Assembly: GCA_001949185.1 (NCBI GenBank)
Contig: BDGG01000006.1
Coordinates: forward strand, 2,250,463-2,314,462
DNA: 64,000 bases
Source: Ramazzottius varieornatus
Taxonomy: Eukaryota > Tardigrada > Eutardigrada > Parachela > Ramazzottiidae
Direction of reading: 5' to 3'
The position numbers and the translations under genes are program-made. The stretch's first letter is position 1; each line of letters starts with the position of its first letter. Below the pieces are notes generated by a model. The model was not told where the DNA came from, ran no database searches, and saw nothing but the letters and a program-made list of their open reading frames with translations. This document shows positions 1 through 10,291 of the stretch, in pieces.

Positions 1-1639
1 CTCTGGTTAGAGCGAGCCTTCCAACGGGGTGCTTCTCTTTGGCTGGAATTCCATCTCGACCTCAGCACGCAGAGGGAGAGATCGTTTGTCAGCTGCATCT
101 TTGGCTCTGGACCCCAAATTTCCAAGTGTTGGATGACGGAAGTTCCCTCGTACCGCGTACAGGTCGGAAGTTCGGATGCCGGGATATTCTTCCACCGTAT
201 GCAACGAAGTAATATGAAAGGCTTCTTCACTTAATACCCACTGCTCTGTAATACATTAATTTTCATCAAGATATTAATATTATCTCAGTTTTCACTAAAG
301 GGGGTATGTGTTCGATGAAAGAAATGTTTTCTCGTGTGGCGATACGAGAAGCAAAACCAACGAAATGAAGTTGCTCATCGGCAACGAACATCATCGAAAA
401 GAATGTAGGCTATGTTGTGCAGAGAGGAGAAAGTACAGACAAGGAACCCGATATCGAGAACGAAAAGTCAAATAATGCGTAACAATGTGAAACGGCCGGA
501 GCTCACGCGAGCAGGAAGGAAGGTGTGGTGTGATAGGAAAGGCAGTGGACAGTACACGTTAACCAACATCAAATTCAATGCAATTTTAACACCCTGATTA
601 CCACCGTACTCATTGTGTGTACAATACGGCACCTTTTCGCTCCCCATAATTTTCATTTTGCCTGGTTTGAACCAAACTTTTTTTCATTGCCTGGTCTGCG
701 GTCGTATCACCGAAGCGCAGCTGATGACCACTGGTCAGTACAACTTCCACAGGCTGGAAAACATCCTCACGATTTTGGTGAGTTTCGGGAGTATTTTAGG
801 TTTCCTGTCGTTGCTCGAGATACATACCTACATCTGTTTAAAAAGATATGAAACACTAAGGAGAGCTTCCTCTACCGATACTAGGCTTGGGACAAACTTG
901 GTGTCATCGGTGCGTCCAGAAAAAAAATCAAAACGGCCAAGGCTCCTTTTCCCACGTTGGCCTTTACGGCCTGCCAGTCTCAACAATTTCGAAATTTTGA
1001 AAGTTGTCTATTGGTTAATTTGGGTTACGCCTTCCAATTTCCTCCAGTTAAAGTCCTGTGCTCACTGTGAGTACGCTGGTAATCTGCCGACTAGAGCCCT
1101 GCAGCAGTAGCTGAAACCAGTGCTGCTTCTGCACTGCATCCGGTTTCCAGAAACGGCAACTGCACTGCATCCGCAAATATTCTGCTGTTTTCCAAACTGC
1201 AACTGCACTGCACTGCACTGCATTTAAAATTCAGAAATTCTGCCTGCCAACGAAAATACATGTCGAACACATCGTAAACGTCGTTGTTTTACGGACTATT
1301 TGAGGTTCCGGTGATTATTCGGTAGATTTCGCAGTGGGAAATAAGGACAGCACGGTCAATTCGGTAAGTGGGCGTGGTGTCAGTTACTGTTACGCCCACT
1401 CCGTTAATTTGGGCTGCCAGACCCGGAAGTTATTTACTGTGGTCCATGGTTGAAAGACTGACGAGCCGGGCTGTGAGACCACACCGGTACGCTGGAAATA
1501 AACGGATAGTGGAACCGCAGTTTAGAATCTGCAGCTGATCGACCAAACATGATTGCTACTGCTAATATGACGGTGGCTGCAAACCAAGTCACTACATCGG
1601 CTACTCTTTCCCTCATAATATACTGTACTTGCGATACAC
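1..1639. other. Left flank, no supported gene
   Basis: No coding region here can be supported by recognisable protein sequence. A 65-codon open frame on the minus strand (7-204) touches the window edge and could be an exon of a gene lying to the left, but it shows no motif I know. Two overlapping plus-strand frames at about 613-1110 look like chance. The stretch 1085-1225 is rich in the words CACTG and CTGCATCC and ends in a short pentamer repeat. Confidence 0.4.
1199..1224. repeat. Short (CACTG)n pentamer repeat
   Basis: About four to five tandem copies of ACTGC/CACTG are seen directly. The preceding 80 bp hold further imperfect copies of the same word, so the tract looks like a decayed pentameric satellite. 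Confidence 0.7.
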
Positions 1640-3036
1640 ATGGACATACTCAAGGCTGTACTAATGAAAAGTAACGCTGCGAGCTTATGCAAAAGCGGTG
1701 AAGATACCGCGTTTAACGATATCTCTGTGGAGGTAGGACAAAGCTTGAAGCTGTTTGCGTCTTTAACCGTTCATGTTCTAAATATGTATCGTTTCAGAAA
1801 AAAGTTACCTGGAGGCACTTTTAATGGACGACGTAAGCCGATGTACGAGCCAATAGAGAAAAGGGTCTATAAGGAAGTGATCAAAAGTGGGAATATTGGA
1901 CTTCCGGTGCGATAGCGACGTTCGATCTTGGGCATTACAGTTCGCCAAGGCATTGAATATCCACGGATTCAAAGCGTCTTGTGGTTGGATATCCAAGCTA
2001 ACGAAGAAGTATCGTTTGACTTATCGAGCAATAACTAAGGTCGGACGAAAAACTACGAAGACTCCCGCAGACGAAGTAAGCCGAACACAAACTCCCTCGC
2101 TGGTTTTACCGTTTCCTGTAAATCTGTTGAGGCTTATTCTGTCTTTTGTTTGCTCGAATAGCTTGCCGAACATGTTTTCATGGAGCGGGTGGAAGAAATC
2201 GTCACTTTGGAGAAAACCCTTCCAAGCCGTATAATCAACTTCGACCAGACTAGTGTCCTCTTGCAAAACACGTACGGAAAGACTTTATCACCTGTTGGAG
2301 TCAAACAAGTCCATGTCGTTCAGCCAGTCGGTGAGAAGGAACGATTTACGGTAGGCCTAGCTGTGACGGGAGACGGACAGAAATTTCTAGCTGCGGTAGT
2401 TTTCAAAGGTGGAGTGAAGACTGGTCAGCTCTCGCGTACCATTCTAGCGAAGTTATTGGTTTCCGACAACGTCAACGTCTTTTCTACCCGAACTGCGTGG
2501 TGGAACTCTAGAATCGACCAAGACTGGATCGAGCAGTCTTTCTAACAGGACCAACCTGAACCGTTATTTCTACTTCGGGATCATTTCCCGGGTCACTTGA
2601 AGTTCGAAAGCGCAGAATTGTTGGACGAGAGAAACGTCGATCAGGTTTTCGTACCGAAAGGGATGACGGGTACCTAACAACCGCTCGACGTTGGCATAAA
2701 CGCACCCTTCAAAGCCAACCTTAAACGAGCGTATTATGAGTGGCGGAAAGAGCGTACGGAAGTCACGACCAAAGGATACCTGCGGAAGCCGACTCGGCGA
2801 GACTTTGTCAACTTCGTTAGCAAAGCTTGAGAATCCATCAGACCGGAAACGATTGAGAATGCGTTCGTAGGAGCTCAAATTCTTCCGAAACCGACGTATA
2901 TGCTTTCGAACAAGGAAGTTTTGGTTGAAAACGACAAACAGCTTCTGCAGTTCAGCTTTAGTTCGGTTGAAGAAGACAGTGATGCTGAAGTAGCGGAAGA
3001 TTCCTCTTTGGAGTACAGCTTTTCGAATGATTATTG
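1640..3036 (+). pseudogene. Decayed pogo/Tigger-like (CENP-B/DDE) transposase
   Basis: Three plus-strand frames together give a recognisable but broken pogo-superfamily transposase. The CENP-B-type helix-turn-helix is read at about 1800-2040 (W-A-L-Q-F-A-K-A-L ... F-K-A-S-C-G-W), with a frame change near 1897-1910. The DDE core follows from 2180: the first acidic residue in the block INFDQTSV, the second in LLRDHFPGH near 2570, the third in QPLDVGINAPFK near 2680. In-frame stops occur near 2542, 2676 and 2827, and an acidic tail ends near 3036. The family assignment rests on these spaced motifs. I did not find terminal inverted repeats, so the element boundaries are unknown. It cannot encode a functional enzyme as read. 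Confidence 0.75.
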
Positions 3037-3098
3037 ATTGAGTAAAACCGAAAAAGTTTGCCCCCGCCAGGTATAGTTTCCCAGCCTACAAGGGTATA

Positions 3099-3126
3099 CA
3101 AGCCACTGGCAGCCACGTGTTCACTT
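3099..3126 (+). repeat. Left terminal inverted repeat of the mariner-like element
   Basis: A 28-bp end starting CAAGCCACTGGCAGCCA. It pairs with 4363-4390 on the opposite strand with one mismatch at position 18. Confidence 0.92.
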
Positions 3127-3171
3127 CTCATGAAAAAAGTTCTTACTTCCTTCAGACAACAGATAACCTCT

Positions 3172-4242
3172 TCATTCAACTTCTACATGACCACCGTGTC
3201 TGTCCAGCATCGTTTGGACACGACCTTGCCAAGAGGAAAGCGTACTCCGAATTTCAGCGATATCATAACTTTCACAGAATGTTTTGATAACGCTAATGAG
3301 GCCTTTTATGGTGGTCGCCTTCCGCTCAGACAAAATTTTCTTGAGATTCCCATTGATCCCGTAGTCCAAAGGGGCTAATTCAGGGCTGTTCGCCATCCAA
3401 ATCTCCTTCGGAATATACTTGACACAATGATCTTTGAGGTGCTGCATGGTCAGGTTGGCCGTGTGAGATGGAGCACTGTCCATGTGGAAGATGACATCTT
3501 TCGCCGAATTCCCGTAGAGTCTGGGAATGTCTTCATGGATCACCTTCGAAAGGATTTCATCAACGAAGTACTGGGCTGTCACCTTGGCAGAGCCGTTTAC
3601 GACGTAGGCGCGCGACATTCCGAACCAGCAGATTCCAATGGCGATCATGACTTTCTTGGGCCACTCCTTGGTTGTCTTTTTCTTCCACTCTTCAGGAATT
3701 TCTGCCGATTCATCAGTCCAAAATTGGTCTGTATCCACATTGCAGTCATCAAGACTGATCCAAGTCTCGTCCATAGTGAAGATATGACGGACTTTGAATG
3801 GACCTAGATACGAGAAAAAAAGCTTCCCCCGCTCATACCTCTGTTTCTTCTGGGCTTCCGTGAGGTCATGCGGTTTCCTCTTCTTGCGCACTTCCAATCC
3901 AAGATTCTGGTGGATCATCCGGCCTACACTGCGGATGGATACTTGGAGCTTCTTAGCAATCTTCTGTAGCGAGTCAGGATTCTTCTTGACGACAGCTTTC
4001 TTGACTTTGTTGACATTGTCCTAGGTGCATGCAGAGGGAAGGTTTTGCGGATGAAGACGTTTCGCCGGTTTGGTCCATCCATTTCTCTCCTTTTCTTTCT
4101 CCTGGCAAATCTTGAGCACTGTGCGACGACTCAGTGAAACCCCTTGGCTGGCAAGACTCTCAGAAATTTTAGGGTAGGTGAAACCTTGATCGCGTAAAGC
4201 GATCACCAAGGAAGATGTTTCAAAAGAAGTTTTTCCAGGCAT
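3172..4242 (-). pseudogene. mariner/maT-like transposase, DD37D, one in-frame TAG
   Basis: The frame from ATG 4242 to the stop at 3172 has 356 codons and is interrupted only by a TAG at codon 74 (4023-4021). The reading frame is identical on both sides, so this is a nonsense change and not a frameshift. The N-terminal part holds paired helix-turn-helix DNA-binding segments. The catalytic core shows MDETW, then HMDSAPSH, then LAPLDYG. I count 37 residues between the second and third aspartates, the DD37D spacing of maT-type mariners. A CACCTAG/GAC context could pass for a splice acceptor, but I see no donor close upstream. Most likely a recently inactivated copy, or a suppressed stop. Confidence 0.88.
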
Positions 4243-4362
4243 GTTGAAAGATTGCTCTTGGAAAAGTTGTTCAAACGATAATGGAAGGATCGTTTTTTGA
4301 TTGATCAGCTGAGATGGTTGCGCAATAGGTACAGGGATTTTTGTTTTGAGTCGCGTTTTAAA

Positions 4363-4390
4363 AAGTGAACACTTGGCTGCCAGTGGCTTG
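4363..4390 (-). repeat. Right terminal inverted repeat of the mariner-like element
   Basis: Reverse complement of the left end with one mismatch, followed by the TA target duplication at 4391-4392. Confidence 0.92.
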
Positions 4391-4689
4391 TATGTCCATC
4401 TGTATCGCGAGAGTACAGTAGTGTTAACAGATCAATCACATAGCGAATCAACCAGCAGACAATCATAGCACTTGAGTGATGCCGATGTGAACTTTGCTGA
4501 TGCCCATGTTCCGTCCAGATTCTGACGTCACTTCCGCTTCTTGCTCTGTTTTCCAGGATTTCATTCTGCCAGCCTGGTCTAGCCCAGGCGACAGAGAACA
4601 CTTTCCTCTAGCTCTCTGCCGTTTCAGTATTTGAAACAAGACTGGAACGTTGGCAAACTCCCCTCGTTAGAGCCCGCAGTATCGAATAT

Positions 4690-5283
4690 TTAATTGGTCT
4701 CCGCCGAGACCGTGCTGTCGGGATCAGCAGCCAAGAACTGGATTGCGGCTTTCTGCAACTTTTCTGCGGACATCTTGTCGGCAAACAACAGCATTTCCGT
4801 CACATTCTCGGCGTTCAGCTCAACACCCAGTATGTCCTTGCGGCGTTCTTTCCGTCCGAGGAGCTCGTACTTGTCCGCAGGTACCGGTACATCTTTGGAA
4901 TTATCCTTGAGGTTCTCCACATAACCATAGCATCCATACTTCAGCAACGACCCCAAGGTCTTTCCGTCGAACGTCGGAAAGCACGGCTTTGTGGACGTTA
5001 AGCTCGACTTCGTCCGAAGAGATCGGGGAGAAGGATGCACTCGGTATGCGCTTTCAGGGATGAAAACTTGGAAAAAGGCAGATCGGTAACGAGGAACATC
5101 TGGACCGGGAAGCTGAACACAGTCTTTTGCAATCCTGTCCTGTTGTAATCCTGAGCTTCCAGTGGCGGTTGTAGCCTAGATTCTCCTGGAAGTAGCACCG
5201 AATAATATGGCAAATATTGAAGATACTTCGAGGCAGAGATGGGGCTGATGGTCGAGTTTAAGAAATCTCTCACAAGATCGAGC
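4690..5283 (-). pseudogene. Broken MATH-BTB/POZ (SPOP/TDPOZ-like) gene remnant
   Basis: The minus strand from about 5280 to 4690 carries pieces of a BTB domain in more than one frame. ELNVHKAVLSD near 5010 is the typical early BTB segment, and a different frame then gives a BTB C-terminal half (ADKYELLGRKERRKDILG, then NAENVTEMLLFADKMSAEKL), ending at a TAA at 4690. Frame shifts and a stop near 4998 separate the parts, and the upstream portion (5000-5273), where a MATH-like segment would be expected, is only weakly recognisable. In intact relatives such proteins are CUL3 substrate adaptors. Function here is unlikely unless several errors or very short introns are invoked. Confidence 0.5.
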
Positions 5284-5550
5284 CGAAGCGCAAACTTTGA
5301 TACTAAATTGCTCGAAGCTGAATCCGTATGACTGTACAGCTCCTCGCTTGATTCATGGATTACATGTCTGTTGGTGCAAGCTAAACTGTTCCACGTTGCG
5401 CAGTGCGACTTGCCTCCACCCCCTTGGAAGCTTGATTCACCTTGATTTGTTCATCTATTTTGAAATCAATTATCATCGACTCATCGTCATTCGGTTTTCC
5501 GAACTTCGGGAAACCTAGAATTCCTTTCCTTCGGTTCTTCCCGATTTGCC

Positions 5551-7058
5551 ATGGAACCTCCAACCAGTCCGTCCTATCTACCATCGTACCACCCAACGGA
5601 GCTACGCCGAAGCACCAGTAACACGAGTGCCTCCGATACAGCGTCGGACGAGTCCATCATGAACACGAACGAAGAAGCCACCCTGTGCAAGCTGGATGCT
5701 GTTCGACTCGGCTACTGGGATGATCCTTTCCTCAGTCAAATGATCCACGGAACCCTCCGCCATGAACGGAAGGCGCCGGATATGTACAAAGGATACTACG
5801 CTCGCGTCAAGTGTGTGGAGCGTCTGGTCCTGAACTTCATTCAGACCATCAAGACGTCCAAAGGTGTCGAAGCGAGCGTTCAGATCGTCAACCTGGGAGC
5901 TGGGTACGACACTCTGTATTGGAGACTGAAGTCTAATGCCGCCTTGAATAACGCTGTCAAGATCAAAGTGGTCGACTTGGATCTACTTCCGGTCATCAGC
6001 AAGAAATCTCATGCCATTCGAACGCATAAGAAGCTGTGTGATCTGCTCACTGGAGGTAAGTTCGCTCTTCGTCTCGCTCCTCTCTTATCTGTATTTTCAT
6101 CTTTTTAATCTGTGCTTCAGAAGTCCGAGATGGAGAGATTCCGCATGCGGAACTTCACAGCGAAGGATACGACCTGGTATCAGCTGATATGCGTGACACC
6201 GATGAAATATCGAGGAAGTTGGTAGGTTGATTGGGCATTACGGTCTGATTTGTGATGGATTGTTGGTTGGCAGTGTGGCGTTCCAGTGCGGAATGGCCGT
6301 ACAGCCCACCAGAAGTGTTAGGGCGTGCAGGATGTGCGCAGTGCATCAGCAAGTTCGACGCGCATAGTATAGCCAGTACCTGCATGGTGTGCAACAGTCA
6401 TTCCGCATGGGTCTTTGTGTGCTGGTACGACTGGTTTTCGCGGTCGCACTATAATTTACTGTTTCGAGCAAGTCCATTCATCTTTTAGACTTTTCTGATC
6501 TTCGTCGTCTGTCTTTAGGTGAGTGCATGTAAGCTAGACCCGAACATACCGACACTCTTCATCGCGGAGTGCGTTTTAATCTATATGAGCACGGACAGTA
6601 CGAAGAAGCTCCTCACCTGGATCGCCCAGACCTTCCGGACGTGCGCCTTCATCAATTACGAGCAAGTCCGTATGAACGACCACTTTGGCGAGATCATGTT
6701 CGAGGCCCTGAAAGCCCAGGGATGCTTGCTAGCTGACGCTGATGCCTGCGAGACCTTAGAGATGCATGAGAATCGCTTCGTCCGTGCTGGCTGGACGCGC
6801 GCTCAAGCTGGCGATATGAACACTATGTGCCAGAGTCTACCTCAGACAGACATCCAGAGGTAGAGTTCATCCAGATTTTCATCTGTTGTAGTGGTCTGGA
6901 CATCCTTTCTATCAACAGCTTCATGTTGTTGCAGGGTGGACAGGATCGCCATGATCGACGAACCGGAAGTGCTGCAGCAGCTCTTTGCCCATTACTGCAT
7001 CGTATGGGCATACAAAGGCGCAGACTCGACCGGTCTCGGCAACATACAGCTTCTTTGA
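5551..7058 (+). CDS. LCMT1: Leucine carboxyl methyltransferase 1 (PP2A-C methyltransferase)
   Basis: Four exons, 5551-6055, 6121-6221, 6519-6859 and 6935-7058, join in phase to 356 codons plus TGA, close to the usual length of about 330 residues. All introns are GT-AG. LCMT1 methylates the C-terminal leucine carboxylate of the protein phosphatase 2A catalytic subunit, using S-adenosylmethionine, and so steers PP2A holoenzyme assembly in the cytosol. Visible evidence: the SAM-binding motif NLGAGYDTLYWRL at about residue 114, the acidic follow-up VVDLDLLPVISKKS near 140, the family segment FIAECVLIYMS in exon 3, and HENRFVRAGW further on. The N-terminus is serine/threonine rich and about 40 residues longer than the conserved core. 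No other ATG gives a better start. The gene stands alone and is followed within 220 bp by the convergent secreted-protein gene. Confidence 0.95.
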
Positions 7059-7275
7059 GTATTTAGATAAGTTTTACCGCTAATCCGCACGTGCTGAATT
7101 ATCATGGAGATTTTTTGAAATGTTTTTTATTCGTTTGCTGGTCTGTTTTTCATTCTGAAGAATCGAAGAACGAGGTTTCAGCTCACGTTTATTCGTCGAG
7201 CAGCCTCATCTCCTTGCCTAAAGCTCACTCTCATGTCAGAACGGTATGGATGTTGCTTTATGGACTCTGTGGTTT

Positions 7276-8433
7276 TCAAAAGATGAATCCAGCCAGTGCG
7301 AGGACCAGATCATTCTCTTCCTTGATTTTGGCGCAGGTGTTCTCGTAGTCATCCTTATCCCCAGTCTTCCCGGACATCTTTTGGGCGAATACCTTGGCTG
7401 ACTTCGACATCATTTCCGCCATATCACGTTCATTCTCAGGGCCATTGAAGCTGACGGTGAGGATGTCCGATAGGTACTCTTCGTCGTCTTGAAAGTAGGT
7501 ACCTTGGTCCTTTAGCATGTCAGCCATGCTCGATCGCTTCTTCATAACCGCCTCGAACTCTCCAGGCAACAGCCGAGTCAACTCGCCGAACTGCCTAGGG
7601 TGGAAAGTCAGACCGTGCGCTGCCAAAGACTCCCAACCTTGAAAACAAGACGAAAAGCTTGTGCACTTGTCTGTAACCATCATAGACCGAATATTCGAAG
7701 AGCAGTATGTGCGTAGATAACAAATTGGTCATCGCCGCACCGGCAGTGATTTTACCCAGATCACCATGTCAAAGTGCCGCACGTTCCCATTGTGTTGGCC
7801 GAGACCGTGCGCCACTTGAGAAAGCGGTCTGGAAAAATTCATTTGCCGTCCTAGTGCTGGAAGGAGCTTACTCAGAATGCTCTTCGCGTCCGGAGATTGG
7901 ATCTCGTATACGTCAGTCTTGACCATCCCAATAAACAGGACCTGGGTAAGGTACTCGTTTCCGGCATGAACGTAGAACTGGGTGTAGTTAGCCAAGACCG
8001 TGTCGTTGAAGACCCCACCCACATTCTGGTCTTCGAAGATCGTCATGCTGGTTGTGTTCTTCAGGATGAAAGCCGTATGGACCAGGCTAATACCATCGCG
8101 GATGGCGGGTAGTGCTTGGTGGAGAACCATTTGGCGGGTAACCTTGCGGTCGGCGTTCGGCCCGTTGATCATCTGAGACTTGGACTTGCCTTTGGACTGT
8201 AGGGCCTTCTCCATCTCGGAATTCACTTGGTCGTAGAGGTTGCACGGACTCAGCATGAGGGCGGCGTTCCTCATGGTGCTCTCAAGCAGTGCGTTGATAA
8301 AGGCTTTTTCGAGGTTCTTGGGCTTAATTGCTGGTGTCGGCGAGACATCTTCAGGGATGAGAAATTGCGGAATTGCCAGCGCGAAGGCAAAGACAGTACT
8401 CACTGCAACAACTCGTGGGAAAAGGGAAGCCAT
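7276..8433 (-). CDS. Secreted protein of unrecognised family, paralog A
   Basis: Two exons on the minus strand, 8433-7872 and 7637-7276, join in phase 1 to 307 codons. The N-terminus is a clear signal peptide (MASLFPRVVAVSTVFAFALA, cleavage probably before IPQ). No membrane segment or named domain follows. The protein is a paralog of the divergent neighbour at 9113-10291: both share an SPCNL block, RQMVL.QALPA..DGISLV.TAF, NYT..Y..AGNE..TQ.LFIG and VSFNGPENE, one C-terminal CAKIK, several N-glycosylation sequons, and an intron at the matching place and phase. Two cysteines are conserved between the copies (SPCNL and CAKIK), so one disulfide is plausible. The function is unknown to me. The single intron holds one of the dispersed hairpin repeats. 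Confidence 0.85.
7770..7818 (-). repeat. Dispersed hairpin repeat, copy A (intronic)
   Basis: Arms CAAAGTGCCGCAC and GTGCGCCACTTG flank a loop that on the minus strand reads GGCCAACACAATGGGAAC. Lies in the intron of secreted paralog A, 53 bp after its 5' splice site, in sense orientation. Confidence 0.85.
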
Positions 8434-9112
8434 AGTGAAGGGGAAATCCAGAGTTCTACTGCCAACTTCAGCGCCAGCGAACAGACAGTGAATAGATTTT
8501 CACCACATTGTTTTCTTCGGTCAGATAAGCCCTCGGTTTGATATTCTTTTTTCTCCCAAGGAGTTGCCGCGAGGCGGACCGGTTATTGTTTTTTTCTCTG
8601 TTTAATGGTTAACAATGCAATTGTTCGCGTTGATAACAATGGTCACATTTCGCTCAACTGGCTGATTTTTTCCGTCAAAACTCTGTGTAATGTGATAGTT
8701 AATTTTATGTTTACTTTTTCCGTCGCGCTATTTGTGAACACTGCTGATCGGTGGACGGTACATGCACACGAGATTTACTTTGTGAAGTTTTGATACGGTC
8801 GTTGGTAGATTAAAGAAAAGAAAACCTGTTCAGTGCATTAAAAGTTTGACGAGCTGGCTACATTGCTGCCAAGATGAAATCAGAAAACACCCTTTAGCTG
8901 CTCACCTGTCCACTGTACCTTATCCGGCTTTTCTTTCACCCCTAAGCCATCACCGACAGACCAAACATTGCGCTTGCTCCAACCGGCTCAACCAACACTA
9001 AACACTGGCCACAATAGCAACACTGCTGACGATTGTGCTTTGTTTTTGGTATCACACCGATTTGAACGAAGACCGGCGACGACTTTGCTTTCAGTTTCCA
9101 CCTTGGCGAATC
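8434..9112. promoter_or_regulatory. Shared 5' region between the divergent secreted-protein genes
   Basis: The 679 bp between the two start codons must hold both promoters and 5' leaders, because the genes are head to head. I see no convincing TATA box. Short AT-rich stretches occur at 8600-8720. The call rests on gene arrangement only. Confidence 0.45.
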
Positions 9113-10291
9113 ATGGATAAGCTCTCTGTCCTTTTCTTCATCCTGGGAAGTTTTTTCTTGGGTTCCTCGCACGCCGCACCACAGTTTCCGGTGTCGGACA
9201 ATGGGATTGTCCCGACCAAAGCCAAGAACCTCGACAGCGCGTTCCTCACCGCCGTACTCCAAACCACGATGAAGGGCGCAGAGGACATGCTCAGTCCCTG
9301 CAACCTGAATGATATCGTCAGAGCCGACATGCAGAAGAGCTTTCAGAAGACCAAGGCAAAGATGCAAGGGGGAGACAAGCTTCTCGTCGGTCGGGACATT
9401 ACTCGCCAGATGGTGTTAAACCAAGCCCTGCCTGCTCTTCATGACGGTATCAGCCTGGTTCGCACCGCCTTCGTTTTGCAGGAGACCAGCAACCTGACGG
9501 TCTTCCTGGACCAGAACCAAGACGGACTCTTCAATGAAACAGCTCTGGCAAACTACACGCACTACTACATCCGCGCCGGAAATGAAGATGTCACGCAAAT
9601 CTTGTTTATTGGGCTGGTGGAGACCTCTCAGCTGTCCGAAAAACATTTGCAAGGTACACGTTGCTATAACCTCTTCTTCTCAGATCCTATAAGTTCTTTT
9701 CTTGGCTATGTGAAGTCATTCAAAGCTGCAACTGACTATTTTCTGCCGTTCCGTATCACCATACGCAGTGTCTAGCTTTACTGGACTACGCAGTTCTGGC
9801 TGACGCTGTTGTGGAATCTTGCAATTTTGATGTCATGTGTTTGCAAAATACAGTAGAACCAATCACGACTTTGTTTCGCAGAAGGCGATGAGTTTTTCAT
9901 GCCAGCCTGGGATTTTCTGACCGCTCAAGGGTTGTCTTACCATCCTCGGCAATATGCGGCGTACGATGAACTGCCACCTCAAGAAGCCGAGATGATCATG
10001 CAAAAGCGAGTCCAGATGGCGAGACAGTTGAAGACCCAAGGAACCTACTTCGGAGACGATGCCGAGTACCTGGCAAACATCATGACCGTCTCCTTCAACG
10101 GCCCCGAGAATGAACAGGAGTTTATCCAGATGTTGCCAAAGATCAATAAGGTCTTTGCCCACAAGCTGCAGACGGTGGAAATGAAGTTCGAGGACAAGTA
10201 CGAAAGTATTTGCGCAAAGATAAAGGCGGACACGGATATTGTGGACTACGATTTTCTAGCCTCCATGGCTGGTTATGCCTTTGGAAAATAA
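9113..10291 (+). CDS. Secreted protein of unrecognised family, paralog B
   Basis: Exons 9113-9653 and 9882-10291 join in phase 1 to 316 codons. I chose ATG 9113 over an upstream in-frame ATG (9035) because it places a textbook signal peptide first (MDKLSVLFFILGSFFLGSSHA, then APQ). The mature protein is soluble, with sequons at NLT, NET and NYT and two cysteines conserved with paralog A. A DQNQDGLFNET stretch resembles the start of a calcium-binding loop, but paralog A does not keep the glycine and aspartates, so I do not call an EF hand. Similarity to paralog A runs over the full length and the intron position matches, so the pair arose by inverted duplication. An AATAAA overlaps the stop codon (10287-10292). 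The role is unknown. Confidence 0.87.

Larger units (their letters stand above)
3097..4392 (-). mobile_element. Tc1/mariner-superfamily element (maT-like) with TIRs and TA duplications
   Basis: Inverted ends are visible: the left end (3099 on) and the right end (ending 4390) share 28 bp beginning CAAGCCACTGGCAGCCA with one mismatch in the middle, and each is bordered by TA (3097-3098 and 4391-4392), the expected target duplication. The element is 1,292 bp between the TAs, a normal size for an autonomous mariner. It carries one transposase reading frame on the minus strand. It sits about 60 bp from the end of the decayed pogo-like copy. The preserved ends suggest a more recent insertion than its neighbour. 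Confidence 0.93.

Noticed and set aside
9493..9540. EF-hand-like DQNQDGLFNET in secreted paralog B
   Set aside because: No helix-loop-helix pattern, position 12 is not acidic, and the paralog lacks the key residues.
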